A stretch of 14,244 nt of DNA from Actinomycetota bacterium (GCA_009703975.1 WLFB01000005.1:1-14244); one strand, 5' to 3'; shown: positions 1-8,328, numbered from the stretch's first letter. Notes: generated by a model not told the origin, from the sequence alone. A program made the numbers and translations.

Positions 1-1382
1 TCGTTGCTGATTGTGTACGGAAGTACAAAATATCCATCAGCGAGACCTTGCATCAATGCGCTAGCACCAAGACGGTTCGCGCCGTGGTCAGAGAAATTCG
101 CTTCACCGGCTGCATACAAACCAGGAATCGTCGTTGCTAGTTCGTAATCAACCCACAGTCCGCCCATCGTGTAGTGAGTTGCTGGATAAATTCGCATTGG
201 AGTTGAGTATGGATCTTCGCCGGCGATGCGCTCGTACATCTGAAACAAATTTCCGTATCGCTCTTGGACAACATCAAGACCGAGGCGTTCAATCGCTGCT
301 GAGAAATCTAGATTCACGCCGTTCTTAAGTGGCCCAACACCGTGGCCTTTGTCTACGAGACGCTTTGCCGCGCGCGATGAAATATCGCGTGGTGCCAGGT
401 TGCCATAACTCGGATACAAACGCTCAAGGTAATAGTCGCGCTCGCTCTCAGGTATCTGGTCTGCAGGTCGCGCATCGTCGGCATTTTTCGGAACCCAAAT
501 TCGTCCGTCATTACGCAACGATTCGCTCATCAATGTCAACTTTGATTGCGACTCATCACTTTGCGGAATACAAGTCGGGTGAATTTGTGTGTAACAAGGG
601 TTCGCAAACATCGCACCGCGGCGATGCGCGCGCCATGAAGCGGTGACATTGCAATTCATCGCATTTGTTGAAAGATAAAACACATTGCCGTAACCACCAG
701 TTGCCATGACTACTGCGTGCGCCGCATGCGAAGTGATTTCACCAGTCAACAGATCACGAACGACGATTCCTGAACAGCGCCCGTCAACGACGACGACATC
801 AACCAATTCAGTTCGATTGAAAAGACGAACGCCACCTAAACCAATTTGACGCGACAACTGTTGATAAGCACCGAGCAACAACTGCTGACCGGTTTGTCCA
901 CGTGCATAAAAAGTTCGACTTACTTGTGCGCCACCGAAACTTCGGTTGTCGAGAGTGCCACCGTATTCACGTGCAAACGGAACACCCTGAGCAACCATCT
1001 GGTCAATAATGTCAACCGACACTTGTGCCAAGCGATGCACATTGCCTTCACGGCTGCGAAAGTCGCCACCCTTGATTGTGTCAACGAACAAACGGTTAAT
1101 ACTGTCGCCATCGCCTTGATAATTTTTCGCAGCGTTGATTCCGCCTTGAGCGGCAATTGAGTGTGCTCGACGCGCAGAGTCATGAAACGTGAACGCATCA
1201 ACTTGATAGCCAAGTTCAGCCAAGGTTGCGGCAGCCGACGCGCCGGCAAGACCGGTGCCAACAACAATTACTTTGAACTTGCGCTTGTTATTCGGGTTCA
1301 CAAGTTTGGCGTCAGCCTTATAGTTGTCCCACTTTTCGTGCAACGCACCATTAGGGATCTTTGCGTTCAAAAGCGTGTTCAT
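1..1382 (-). CDS. sdhA: Succinate dehydrogenase/fumarate reductase flavoprotein subunit, 3'-truncated by window edge
   Basis: This is the catalytic FAD subunit of complex II, oxidising succinate to fumarate on the cytoplasmic face of the membrane. My translation gives 460 residues from the ATG at 1382; the family is about 600-650 aa, so the C-terminal part lies beyond the window. Visible features are the FAD dinucleotide motif GTGLAG (42-47), and AHSIAAQGG with His74 as the expected covalent flavin ligand. Substrate-site signatures are HPT (His268), PRDISSR (Arg332), THYTMGG (His403) and [18 protein letters not shown] (Arg437). These match the family's catalytic His/Arg set. The start has an AAGG ribosome site about 7 nt upstream, overlapping the sdhC stop codon; sdhC ends 10 bp upstream, so the two are co-transcribed. 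The sdhB iron-sulfur gene is expected next, outside the window. The sequence resembles the Bacteroidetes/Actinobacteria type-B enzyme more than E. coli SdhA. Confidence 0.97.
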   Translation of the reverse strand, partial: MNTLLNAKIPNGALHEKWDNYKADAKLVNPNNKRKFKVIVVGTGLAGASAAATLAELGYQVDAFTFHDSARRAHSIAAQGGINAAKNYQGDGDSINRLFVDTIKGGDFRSREGNVHRLAQVSVDIIDQMVAQGVPFAREYGGTLDNRSFGGAQVSRTFYARGQTGQQLLLGAYQQLSRQIGLGGVRLFNRTELVDVVVVDGRCSGIVVRDLLTGEITSHAAHAVVMATGGYGNVFYLSTNAMNCNVTASWRAHRRGAMFANPCYTQIHPTCIPQSDESQSKLTLMSESLRNDGRIWVPKNADDARPADQIPESERDYYLERLYPSYGNLAPRDISSRAAKRLVDKGHGVGPLKNGVNLDFSAAIERLGLDVVQERYGNLFQMYERIAGEDPYSTPMRIYPATHYTMGGLWVDYELATTIPGLYAAGEANFSDHGANRLGASALMQGLADGYFVLPYTISN

Positions 1383-1392
1383 TATTTAACCT

Positions 1393-2184
1393 TTACAGTT
1401 TTACGATGCCCGCGAGCACCGCAATCGGGAATGAAATATTGCCAATCACAACAACTAATGCGAACACAGTCGCAAACGACCAACGCCAAGAATTGAAACG
1501 CGGATTGTTCCATCCGAGCGACTGAAAGATGCTCCACGCACCATGTCGCAAATGTATGCCGAGCAATAAGTTCGCCAAGATATAAAACGCAGCGACTGGC
1601 CACCGATCGAGACTGCGCACGACATTTGCATATACCTCGCCCTTGACAAAAGTGTTGTCAGTTCCAACAGTGTTGACAACGCCAAAAGTTAGATCCAACA
1701 AATGCCAAATAATAAAACTCAGCACGATCATGCCGCTATAGCGCATTGTGCGACTCGCAAAGTTTGCAACTTCGTAATCTCGTCGCGATTGGTATTTAAC
1801 CGGTCGCGCCTGATGATTTAAAACTGTCAATGACCATGCAGCATGCAAGTGCAATGCGAGCATCGCCAACAGACCACCGCGAAGAATCCATAACACTGCG
1901 CCTTTTGGCGCGAGCGGATAAAGCAGCTCTCTCAAAAATTCCGCGTAGTGATCTAGTTCAGCGGCACCGAGATACATCTTTAAATTGCCGATCATGTGAA
2001 ACAAAACAAAACCCATCAACGCAATACCAGAAATTGCCATCGCATATTTTTTGCCAACTGCAGTTGAATAAATGTCGGCGATGAACGACCGCTTTTTGCG
2101 TACTGACAACGCCGTGCCAGTTACTGGCTGTCGCGGTGCCGATGATTTGCCCGCTTTTAATAATGTCTGCTGTGTTTTCGCCAT
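1393..2184 (-). CDS. sdhC: Succinate dehydrogenase cytochrome b subunit (type-B, five-helix anchor)
   Basis: The product is the 263-residue membrane anchor of complex II that passes electrons between the iron-sulfur subunit and (mena)quinone. It belongs to the single-polypeptide cytochrome b558 family rather than the SdhC+SdhD two-subunit type. Five hydrophobic helices are visible, at about 47-70, 98-121, 148-171, 197-216 and 234-258. Candidate axial haem ligands are His63 (LFHMIGN), His112/His114 (ALHLHAAW), His161 (IIWHLLDL) and His211/His214 (GIHLRHGAW), as expected for a dihaem anchor. About 40 residues of polar, Lys/Ser-rich N-terminus precede the first helix, longer than I would expect. 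A downstream start is therefore possible, although the ATG at 2184 is the only clear one. It is first in the sdhC-sdhA operon and divergent from hppA. No well-spaced Shine-Dalgarno precedes the ATG; GGGA sits only 2 nt away. Confidence 0.95.
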   Translation of the reverse strand: MAKTQQTLLKAGKSSAPRQPVTGTALSVRKKRSFIADIYSTAVGKKYAMAISGIALMGFVLFHMIGNLKMYLGAAELDHYAEFLRELLYPLAPKGAVLWILRGGLLAMLALHLHAAWSLTVLNHQARPVKYQSRRDYEVANFASRTMRYSGMIVLSFIIWHLLDLTFGVVNTVGTDNTFVKGEVYANVVRSLDRWPVAAFYILANLLLGIHLRHGAWSIFQSLGWNNPRFNSWRWSFATVFALVVVIGNISFPIAVLAGIVKL

Positions 2185-2193
2185 AGTCCCGTC

Positions 2194-2199
2194 AGATTA
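2194..2199 (-). promoter_or_regulatory. Candidate -10 box for sdhC (possible near-leaderless mRNA)
   Basis: On the minus strand TAATCT lies 9 nt before the sdhC ATG, fitting an actinobacterial TANNNT -10 element. Transcription would start only about 2-3 nt before the start codon. That would explain the lack of a properly spaced Shine-Dalgarno. No convincing -35 hexamer is visible. A single TANNNT match is weak evidence on its own. Confidence 0.35.
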
Positions 2200-2292
2200 C
2201 GCTAGTTGTCGGCTGGTTGCTGAACGACATCCTTGGCGACACAGACGGCGTGAACCGTGTCTCATCCCCCATAACGTTTTAGGTCTCGCGCT

Positions 2293-2356
2293 AAATCGGC
2301 TAGCTTAATTGGCTACTAAATCGGTCAGCCAAAACGGTCAGCGAAAACGGCTAGCG
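2293..2356. repeat. Tandem 13-bp direct repeats upstream of hppA
   Basis: Three adjacent 13-bp units occupy 2318-2330, 2331-2343 and 2344-2356, with consensus AAAWCGGYYAGCS. A fourth copy is at 2293-2305, and a degenerate 12-bp spacer unit with GGCTAC lies between it and the others. Each unit differs from the next by only a few bases. The block sits about 50 bp upstream of the candidate hppA -35, in the divergent promoter region. It could be an array of regulator sites or a slippage-generated repeat; the sequence alone cannot decide. Confidence 0.75.
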
Positions 2357-2402
2357 AAACGCGATAAAAACGCCATAAAAATAGCCAACTATTCGTCGCT
2401 TA

Positions 2403-2433
2403 TTGGCATTAGTAGCCTCAAATTCTTTATACT
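2403..2433 (+). promoter_or_regulatory. Candidate hppA promoter
   Basis: TTGGCA (2403-2408) and TATACT (2428-2433) resemble sigma-70-type -35 and -10 elements. Their spacing is 19 bp, longer than the ideal 17. A start near 2440 would give a leader of about 57 nt containing the hairpin at 2451-2473 and the GGAG ribosome site. Confidence 0.4.
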
Positions 2434-2450
2434 TTCCGAGACACATAACA

Positions 2451-2473
2451 CGGGTCTCCATGGTGGCGACCCG
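2451..2473 (+). promoter_or_regulatory. Hairpin in the hppA 5' leader
   Basis: CGGGTC (2451-2456) pairs perfectly with GACCCG (2468-2473). Inside it CCA pairs with TGG around a 3-nt loop, with one mismatch, giving a nine-pair stem. It ends 10 nt before the GGAG ribosome site (2484-2487) and has no T-run after it, so it is not a terminator. It may stabilise the mRNA, tune translation, or be a dyad bound by a regulator. Confidence 0.55.
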
Positions 2474-2496
2474 ATCAGAAAACGGAGAAATTACAC

Positions 2497-4827
2497 GTGA
2501 GCGCACTTTTTGCAACCGAAGGCGGATGGCAACAATTCACACTTAAAGGTGGCGAATGGTTAATCCTTGGACTCTCAGGGGCATCTGCCGTCTTGGCACT
2601 TTTGGTCGGCTGGTACTTGATGATCAAAGTCCTTCAAGAAGATGAAGGCACCGACAAGATGAAAGAAATCGCCGTGGCGATTCAAGTTGGCGCGTGGGCA
2701 TATTTGAAACGCCAGTTTCGCACGATCGGCATGATTCTTGTGCCAGTTGGTGCAGTCGTGTTTTTAACTTCAGTTGCAATTGACAAGCCGGGTGACGGTG
2801 GTTCAGCACTGACATTTGTGCAATCTGGTCTTTACCGCACAATTGCGTTCGTACTTGGTTGCGTTGCTTCAGGATTAACCGGTTACATCGGCATGACACT
2901 CGCTACACGTGGCAACGTTCGAACTGCTGCTGCTGCAAAACGTGGCTCGATGAAGCAAGCGCTACAAGTCGCATTTCGCACTGGTGGCGTCGCCGGAATG
3001 TTCACAGTTGGTCTTGGTTTGCTCGGCGCAACAATAATTATCGCGCTGTTTCAAAACACAAGTTCGGCAATGCTTGTCGGTTTCGGTTTTGGCGGTTCAT
3101 TGCTCGCATTGTTCTTACGAGTCGGTGGCGGAATTTTCACAAAGGCAGCCGATGTCGGCGCCGACTTAGTTGGCAAGGTTGAAGCAGGAATCCCAGAAGA
3201 CGACCCACGTAACCCAGCAACAATTGCCGACAATGTTGGTGACAACGTTGGTGACTGTGCAGGTATGGCTGCTGACTTGTTTGAGAGTTACGAAGTAACA
3301 CTTGTTGCCTCGATCATTCTTGGTGTTGCGGCGTTTAACTCAATTGGTTTGAACCCTGCACTCGGTTTGGTCTTCCCACTTGCGGCTCGCGCAATTGGTG
3401 TGATTGCATCAATCGCTGGCGTGTTTTCGGTTCGTGCACGCGACGGCGAGACGAATGCATTGAAGCCAATCAACCGCGGCTTTCTAACTGCTGGCATCAT
3501 CACCGTTATCGGTACATATTTGCTAGCAACGTTTTATGTAGGTAACGACAAACTCGAGAAGACTGGTTTTGCAAACACTGGTTGGCGAGTTTTCGGTGCT
3601 GTACTTGTTGGTTTGATCCTTGCTCAAGTTTTGAGTCGTCTCACTGAATACTTCACTGGCACCGAATATGGCCCAGTGAAAGAAATCGCTGAAAGCACCG
3701 AGACTGGTCCAGCAACGGTTGTTCTTTCAGGGACGGCATCTGGTCTTGAGTCATCTGTATACGCAATTTTGTGCATCGCGATTGCGCTTGGCACAACAAT
3801 CTGGATGGGTGGCGGAAACATTCAGTTCTCGCTTTACCTCGTTGCATTGTGCGGCATGGGAATGCTCGCAACAACCGGAGTCATAGTCTCTGAAGACACC
3901 TTCGGCCCCGTATCAGATAACGCTGCAGGCATTGCTGAAATGGCTGGCGAGCTGCACGGCGAGACTGGCAAAATTCTTGTCAGCCTCGATGCTGTTGGCA
4001 ACACAACAAAAGCAGTAACCAAGGGCTTTGCAATTGGCTCGGCAGTGATCGCAGCAGTTGCGTTGTTCGCTTCATACATCGAAACAATTGCCAGCGAACT
4101 CGGCCTCAAAGATGCCAACGGCGTCGCGCTCGAAGGCAAAGCGATCTTCACTGCGGTTGAAACCCAAATCAACGTGTCAGACGTAAAAACATTTATTGGT
4201 CTTCTAATTGGTGGATCAATTGCGTTTATGTTCTCAGCACTCGCGATTCGCGCAGTTGGTCGAACAGCAGGCGTGGTTGTGCAAGAAGTTCGCAGTCAAT
4301 TCAAAGACGGCAAAATTATGGCCGGTACAAAGCAACCTGACTACGGCCCAGTTATTGACATCTGCACGGCAGCATCGTTGCGCGAATTAACAACGCCAGC
4401 ATTGCTCGCAGTTCTAACACCAGTAATCGTCGGCTTCGGTATCGGCTATGCAGCGCTCGGTGCGTTCTTGGCTGGTGTGATCTTGACCGGTCAATTGATG
4501 GCTAACTACCTCAGCAACGCCGGTGGCGCATGGGATAACGCTAAGAAGTACATCGAAGACGGACACCACGGCGGCAAAGGTTCAGATGCCCACAAAGCAG
4601 CCGTAATTGGTGACACCGTTGGTGACCCATTCAAAGACACTGCTGGTCCGGCGCTTAATCCGCTGATCAAAGTAATGAACTTGGTTGCGTTGTTGACATT
4701 GCCAGCAATTATCAAATACCAAGACAACGACGCGATGCGCTTGAGCATTGCCGGCGTTTCGCTTGTGATTTTGATTATCGCGATCATGTTCTCACGTCGT
4801 AAGTCAGTCAGTTTGGTTGCTGCTTAA
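2497..4827 (+). CDS. hppA: Membrane-bound proton-pumping pyrophosphatase, K+-independent type
   Basis: HppA hydrolyses cytoplasmic pyrophosphate and pumps H+ out, conserving the energy of biosynthetic PPi as a proton gradient. The 776-residue length and roughly 16 hydrophobic segments fit the family. The pyrophosphate/Mg site is intact: DVGADLVGKVE at 219-229 (Asp219, Asp223, Lys227, Glu229), EDDPRNP at 234-240, and DNVGDNVGDCAGMAADLFESYE beginning at Asp245. The C-terminal VIGDTVGDPFKDTAGPALN block is also intact. Lys505 and Thr508 in GNTTKAVTKG occupy the position where K+-dependent enzymes carry Ala, which marks the K+-independent H+-pumping class. Translation starts with GTG at 2497, behind GGAG 9 nt upstream. 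An SCP-2-domain gene follows after 28 bp, probably in the same transcript. Confidence 0.98.
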   Translation: MSALFATEGGWQQFTLKGGEWLILGLSGASAVLALLVGWYLMIKVLQEDEGTDKMKEIAVAIQVGAWAYLKRQFRTIGMILVPVGAVVFLTSVAIDKPGDGGSALTFVQSGLYRTIAFVLGCVASGLTGYIGMTLATRGNVRTAAAAKRGSMKQALQVAFRTGGVAGMFTVGLGLLGATIIIALFQNTSSAMLVGFGFGGSLLALFLRVGGGIFTKAADVGADLVGKVEAGIPEDDPRNPATIADNVGDNVGDCAGMAADLFESYEVTLVASIILGVAAFNSIGLNPALGLVFPLAARAIGVIASIAGVFSVRARDGETNALKPINRGFLTAGIITVIGTYLLATFYVGNDKLEKTGFANTGWRVFGAVLVGLILAQVLSRLTEYFTGTEYGPVKEIAESTETGPATVVLSGTASGLESSVYAILCIAIALGTTIWMGGGNIQFSLYLVALCGMGMLATTGVIVSEDTFGPVSDNAAGIAEMAGELHGETGKILVSLDAVGNTTKAVTKGFAIGSAVIAAVALFASYIETIASELGLKDANGVALEGKAIFTAVETQINVSDVKTFIGLLIGGSIAFMFSALAIRAVGRTAGVVVQEVRSQFKDGKIMAGTKQPDYGPVIDICTAASLRELTTPALLAVLTPVIVGFGIGYAALGAFLAGVILTGQLMANYLSNAGGAWDNAKKYIEDGHHGGKGSDAHKAAVIGDTVGDPFKDTAGPALNPLIKVMNLVALLTLPAIIKYQDNDAMRLSIAGVSLVILIIAIMFSRRKSVSLVAA

Positions 4828-4855
4828 ATAGCGGCAACTTTTTGACAGGCGAATA

Positions 4856-5254
4856 ATGTCAGCCCGCGTTGATTACCTCAGCAATGAGTGGATCAACGCG
4901 GTTGCTGAAGGCATCAAACTAAACAACGAAATCGCCGCTGTTGCACGTGACAACTCTGTGTCGGTGACGCAAATTGTTACCGGTACTCCGCACGGAGATG
5001 TGACTTATCATCTCGAATCACGAGACGGAGTAATTCGCTTTGGCGCTGGCCCAGCAACCGTTTCAGATATTGCGTTCACCCAAGACTGGCAAACAGCGGT
5101 TGGCGTGGCCACTGGCAAAATTAATGCGCAAGAAGCTTTCATCAGCGGCAAGATTCGTTTCAAAGGCGACCACGAGCGAGTGATTGCAACTCAACCGTTG
5201 TTTCTCGCACTTGACGTCGTGTTCTCGGCAGTTAACGTCAACACAAACTTCTAA
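4856..5254 (+). CDS. SCP-2 sterol-transfer-domain protein
   Basis: This 132-residue soluble protein matches the SCP-2 sterol/lipid-carrier fold: a helical N-terminus, strands around VTYHLESRDGVIRFGAG, then an amphipathic stretch with DWQTAVGVATGKINAQEAFISGKIRFKGD. The GK-x-n-AQEAF-x-SGKIRFKGD pattern is the usual conserved core. The family binds fatty acyl chains, sterols or other lipids in a hydrophobic tunnel. The ligand here is unknown, and a sterol is unlikely to be required in a bacterium. There is no signal peptide or membrane segment. It starts 28 bp after hppA stops, with an AGGCG ribosome site about 7 nt before the ATG, so it is probably co-transcribed with hppA. A direct functional tie to the pyrophosphatase is not evident. 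Confidence 0.85.
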   Translation: MSARVDYLSNEWINAVAEGIKLNNEIAAVARDNSVSVTQIVTGTPHGDVTYHLESRDGVIRFGAGPATVSDIAFTQDWQTAVGVATGKINAQEAFISGKIRFKGDHERVIATQPLFLALDVVFSAVNVNTNF

Positions 5255-5264
5255 CTCACGAGAA

Positions 5265-5305
5265 AATTTGGGCGCTTCGCGCCGAAATTGAAGCGCTTCG
5301 CGCCG
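5265..5305. terminator. Repeated hairpins between convergent genes; putative bidirectional terminator
   Basis: The first hairpin is GGCGC-TTC-GCGCC (5271-5283), extended beyond a G/G mismatch by AATTT/AAATT (5265-5269 and 5285-5289). The second is GCGC-TTC-GCGC (5293-5303). A 13-bp word, GCGCTTCGCGCCG, occurs in both copies (5272-5284, 5293-5305), 21 bp apart. Read leftward, the first stem is followed by a short T-rich stretch, which suits termination of mdh. No T-run follows on the plus strand, so termination of the hppA-SCP2 transcript here is less sure. Confidence 0.5.
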
Positions 5306-5318
5306 CGTTAATTGCGGT

Positions 5319-6305
5319 TTAGATTAAGCCGAGGCTGCGCACGGCGTCGCGCTCGTCAATCAACTCAGCGACTGAAGCGTCAATCATTTTGCGACTGAAA
5401 TCATTGATCGGCAAACCCTGCACAATGCTGTATTCGCCATTGACGCATGTACACGGAAACGACGAAATCAAGCCCGCTGGCACGCCGTAACTGCCATCGG
5501 AAGGCACGCTCATGCTCACCCAATCACCTGCTGGTGTGCCCTGAACCCAGTTTCGAACATGATCCATTGCCGCAGTGCCAGCTGAAGCAGCCGATGACAA
5601 ACCACGCGCCTTAATAATCGCTGCACCGCGCTTGGCAACAGTTGGAATAAAAGTTTCGCGTAGCCACGCATCATCATTAACCAGAGTTGCAGCATTCTTG
5701 CCATCAACTTCACAGTTGTAAAGATCTGGATACTGCGATGCCGAGTGATTGCCCCAGATCGTCATTTTTTTAATCGAAGTAACTGGCTTGCCAAGTCGTT
5801 GCGCAAGTTGGGCTACCGCACGATTGTGATCGAGACGTGTCATCGCTGTGAACTGTTTTGGATCAATATCTGCAGCGTTGCTCATCGCGATCAAAGAATT
5901 AGTATTCGCCGGGTTACCGACAACCAATACCTTGACATTTTTTTTAGCATTTTTAGAAATTGCAAGACCTTGTGGTTTGAAGATGCCACCGTTAGCTGTC
6001 AACAAATCTGCGCGCTCCATGCCGTCTTTACGTGGCATTGCGCCAATCAACAACGCAATATCCGTGTCGCCGAAAGCAATGTTGGCATCATCAGTTGTGA
6101 TCACATCAACCAACGGCGCGTAAGCGCAATCGTCAAGTTCCATTTTTACGCCGTTGAGCGCACCAAGCGCTGGCGTCACTTCAAGAAGTTGCAAAATTAC
6201 CGGTGTATCTGGCCCAAGCATCTGCCCAGAAGCGATGCGAAATAAAATTCCGTATCCGATTTGTCCGGCGGCGCCTGTAACTGTGATTCGAACTGGTGTA
6301 GTCAT
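5319..6305 (-). CDS. mdh: Malate dehydrogenase (NAD-type, LDH/MDH superfamily)
   Basis: It interconverts malate and oxaloacetate with NAD(H) in the cytoplasm. From the ATG at 6305 it has 328 residues, normal for the type related to cytosolic/chloroplast MDH. It carries the Rossmann motif TGAAGQIGY (10-18), Glu42 at the end of the second strand (LLEV) favouring NAD over NADP, and the substrate arginines PRKDGMER (Arg92, Arg98). It also has GNPANT (130-135), catalytic Asp159 in RLDHNRA and the proton-acceptor His187 in [11 protein letters not shown]. An in-frame TTG at 6314 would add three residues, but the ATG gives the expected N-terminus. It ends the minus-strand run and lies only 23 bp downstream of the acyltransferase stop, so it is probably read from the same transcript. 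It converges with the SCP-2 gene. Confidence 0.96.
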   Translation of the reverse strand: MTTPVRITVTGAAGQIGYGILFRIASGQMLGPDTPVILQLLEVTPALGALNGVKMELDDCAYAPLVDVITTDDANIAFGDTDIALLIGAMPRKDGMERADLLTANGGIFKPQGLAISKNAKKNVKVLVVGNPANTNSLIAMSNAADIDPKQFTAMTRLDHNRAVAQLAQRLGKPVTSIKKMTIWGNHSASQYPDLYNCEVDGKNAATLVNDDAWLRETFIPTVAKRGAAIIKARGLSSAASAGTAAMDHVRNWVQGTPAGDWVSMSVPSDGSYGVPAGLISSFPCTCVNGEYSIVQGLPINDFSRKMIDASVAELIDERDAVRSLGLI

Positions 6306-6328
6306 AGCGCCCAAGCCTACGGTAAAAG

Positions 6329-8248
6329 TTAAGGTCGTCCAATTGCTTGCATCATTAAATCTGCATAGACCTTTTGACCTTCGATGCGAATGTGCGTTTG
6401 ATCGCTATAGAGATATTCGGGGTGGGCGTTTGCCACCGCGTTCCAGTCGAACACCTTGACGTTTTCGTATCTAGATGGCATCTCGCTCAGTAACAGGTTG
6501 TTTTTGTTTTGTCGCGCCTCATCTGGTACATGTACATTGACAAATAAAACCAACGGAACATCTTTAAGCGGCACCATTATTTCGTCAAGTGTTTGTGCAT
6601 CAACCGTATTGTTTGTGCCGAGGTGAATGATCACTACAGACCCAAGACGTTTGATCGACTTCATGTAGTTGGCTATCTCAAGTGCCTGACGAAACGGGCG
6701 ACTCTTCAATGCATCGACCGTGACGCCACGCTCGGTCAACACATTCGCGGCACCAAGCATCACCGAGTCGCCTATTGCTAATACATCAATTACTTGGCCG
6801 TCAAGAGACCCTGGGGCTACTGGTACTTGCCCGACAATCGTCGTGCCTGAGACCACAACGGGCGCCTGAGATATGCCTGGATCAAGTAAATCAACAACGT
6901 TTTGTTGATTATCAGTGAGGTTCTGTGTGATTTCATCGACCTGTACTTCTGCGGTGACCAAACTGACCACACCAAAAACGGGTAGCAACGAAAAAACTGC
7001 GACTAACAAAATTTGTCGCTGGCGCATAACAACATCTGATCCGTAACTTGGTGGTCTAAATTTCTTCCACCATTGCGAAATTGCACCGTTTCTTACAGGT
7101 GTTTCAATCAAGCGAAAGCTAAGTTCAGTAAACGCAAGAGCAATTAACACCAGCACAACAAACTCGTATGGCGTTAAACCTTTGCCGGCAAACCGACGAT
7201 AAAACTGAAACACGGGCCAATGGAACAAATAAAACCCATAAGAGCGTCGACCTAGCCACACGAATATGGGGTTGCCCAGGCTGCGCGAAATAATAAACGA
7301 CGACGGATGAACTGCTGCAGCGATCAACGCAATGCTGGCGAGATCGACGATGAAGAAACCGCCACGAAACAAAAAGTCATAACCAACCGTGCCAGCGTCA
7401 GTGCCCTCAATAACCGTATGAAATTTGAACATCGCCAAAACAATTACTCCGAGGCCGACAAGACCGACTAGATCAAACAAACTTCCATCGCTACCGGCTT
7501 GCGATCGCTTCAACAGCCAAGGTCGCCACCAAATTGCGAGTGCGGCACCGAGCAACAACCCACCTGAACGCGTGAGCGTGCCGAGAAATAGAAAATCAAT
7601 TCTTGAAACAGAGTGACCAAAAAGTGACATGAATTGTTGCGGAGTTTGGTCAATTGTCGAAATCGTGCCTGAGCGGTATGTCAACGCCACATAAATTGCC
7701 ACGCCAACCGACATGCCGAAAAACAAAACACCAACGCCCGGTAATTTTCGCTTGCCAAGTTTGGCGACTAACAACATCACAAGTGGCCAAACAAGATAAA
7801 ACTGTTCTTCAACTGCGAGCGACCACAAATGACGCAACGGTACGAACTCGAATGATGTGAAGTAACTTGTACCGTTCCAAACTTGAAACCAGTTGAAACC
7901 ATATAAAAGTGCCGCGACTACATCACCACGAAGCGTGCCGAGCATTTCACGCTGAAACAATGATGCGAATACCACGACACCAACTACCATCACCCAAAGC
8001 GCGGGTAGCAAGCGCCTGAAACGACGCATCCAAAACTGCCCCAAACTAATTGAACCGCTTTGCTCAGATTCAGCAAGTAACAAAAGCGTGATCAAATATC
8101 CGCTGATCACAAAGAAAACTTCGACACCAAGAAAGCCACCGGGCAACCAAAGTTTGTTCGCGTGATAGACGATTACAGCCAGCACCGAAAGCGCGCGAAT
8201 GCCATCTAAAGATGGAATGTATGAAAGGAGTTGAGGTCGTTTGTCCAT
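6329..8248 (-). CDS. Acyltransferase-3 membrane protein with C-terminal SGNH domain (OafA/YrhL-like)
   Basis: This 639-residue integral membrane protein has two parts. Residues 1 to about 390 form an acyltransferase-3 domain. It opens with the typical [21 protein letters not shown] containing the conserved His29, then [18 protein letters not shown] (37-54) and about ten further hydrophobic helices. After another membrane helix (about 410-432) and a linker, residues from about 484 form an SGNH hydrolase-like domain. That domain has IGDSVM (nucleophile Ser495), HLGTNN (Gly544-Asn547) and DQTH (Asp616, His619). Proteins of this layout O-acetylate cell-surface polysaccharides, peptidoglycan or lipids: the membrane part carries the acyl group across and the SGNH part transfers it outside. 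The real acceptor cannot be read from sequence. It lies 80 bp after sucD and just before mdh, an unexpected place for an envelope enzyme. Confidence 0.93.
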   Translation of the reverse strand: MDKRPQLLSYIPSLDGIRALSVLAVIVYHANKLWLPGGFLGVEVFFVISGYLITLLLLAESEQSGSISLGQFWMRRFRRLLPALWVMVVGVVVFASLFQREMLGTLRGDVVAALLYGFNWFQVWNGTSYFTSFEFVPLRHLWSLAVEEQFYLVWPLVMLLVAKLGKRKLPGVGVLFFGMSVGVAIYVALTYRSGTISTIDQTPQQFMSLFGHSVSRIDFLFLGTLTRSGGLLLGAALAIWWRPWLLKRSQAGSDGSLFDLVGLVGLGVIVLAMFKFHTVIEGTDAGTVGYDFLFRGGFFIVDLASIALIAAAVHPSSFIISRSLGNPIFVWLGRRSYGFYLFHWPVFQFYRRFAGKGLTPYEFVVLVLIALAFTELSFRLIETPVRNGAISQWWKKFRPPSYGSDVVMRQRQILLVAVFSLLPVFGVVSLVTAEVQVDEITQNLTDNQQNVVDLLDPGISQAPVVVSGTTIVGQVPVAPGSLDGQVIDVLAIGDSVMLGAANVLTERGVTVDALKSRPFRQALEIANYMKSIKRLGSVVIIHLGTNNTVDAQTLDEIMVPLKDVPLVLFVNVHVPDEARQNKNNLLLSEMPSRYENVKVFDWNAVANAHPEYLYSDQTHIRIEGQKVYADLMMQAIGRP

Positions 8249-8328
8249 TATCCGTCTATATCTTCTAGTGATAGTCGCTACTCGGCGACCACAAATTCTA
8301 GACGGTCACCCGACAGCAAATCTGAAAT

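Larger units (their letters stand above)
2185..2496. other. Divergent intergenic region between sdhC and hppA
   Basis: This 312-bp gap is the only stretch over 300 bp without a gene. It must hold the promoters for sdhC (leftward) and hppA (rightward). It contains a candidate sdhC -10 box next to the start, a run of 13-bp near-identical direct repeats (2293-2356), a candidate hppA promoter (2403-2433) and a hairpin in the hppA leader (2451-2473). Short open frames cross it, but none has a ribosome site or protein-like composition. I recognise no known riboswitch. Confidence 0.8.

Noticed and set aside
2309..2500. A small open frame in the sdhC-hppA gap that overlaps the hppA start
   Set aside because: Its first half is a translation of the 13-bp repeats, it has no ribosome site, and the region is better explained as promoter and leader.
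4840..4845. TTGACA as a -35 box for a separate SCP-2 gene promoter
   Set aside because: It is only about 10 bp before the ATG, leaving no room for a -10 element upstream of the gene.
5938..5945. Run of eight T (eight A in the mdh coding strand) as a possible frameshift or slippage site
   Set aside because: The mdh frame continues intact on both sides with all motifs present; the run is just lysine/asparagine codons. No stimulatory structure was evident.
5745..6245. A 166-codon open frame antisense to mdh
   Set aside because: mdh is unambiguous from its catalytic motifs; the antisense product is Cys/Arg/His-rich and unlike a protein, with no ribosome site.
8274..8289. GTCGC/GCGAC hairpin after sucD as a terminator
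   Set aside because: The stem is only five pairs with a 6-nt loop and no T-run follows on the minus strand, so termination between sucD and the acyltransferase is not supported.
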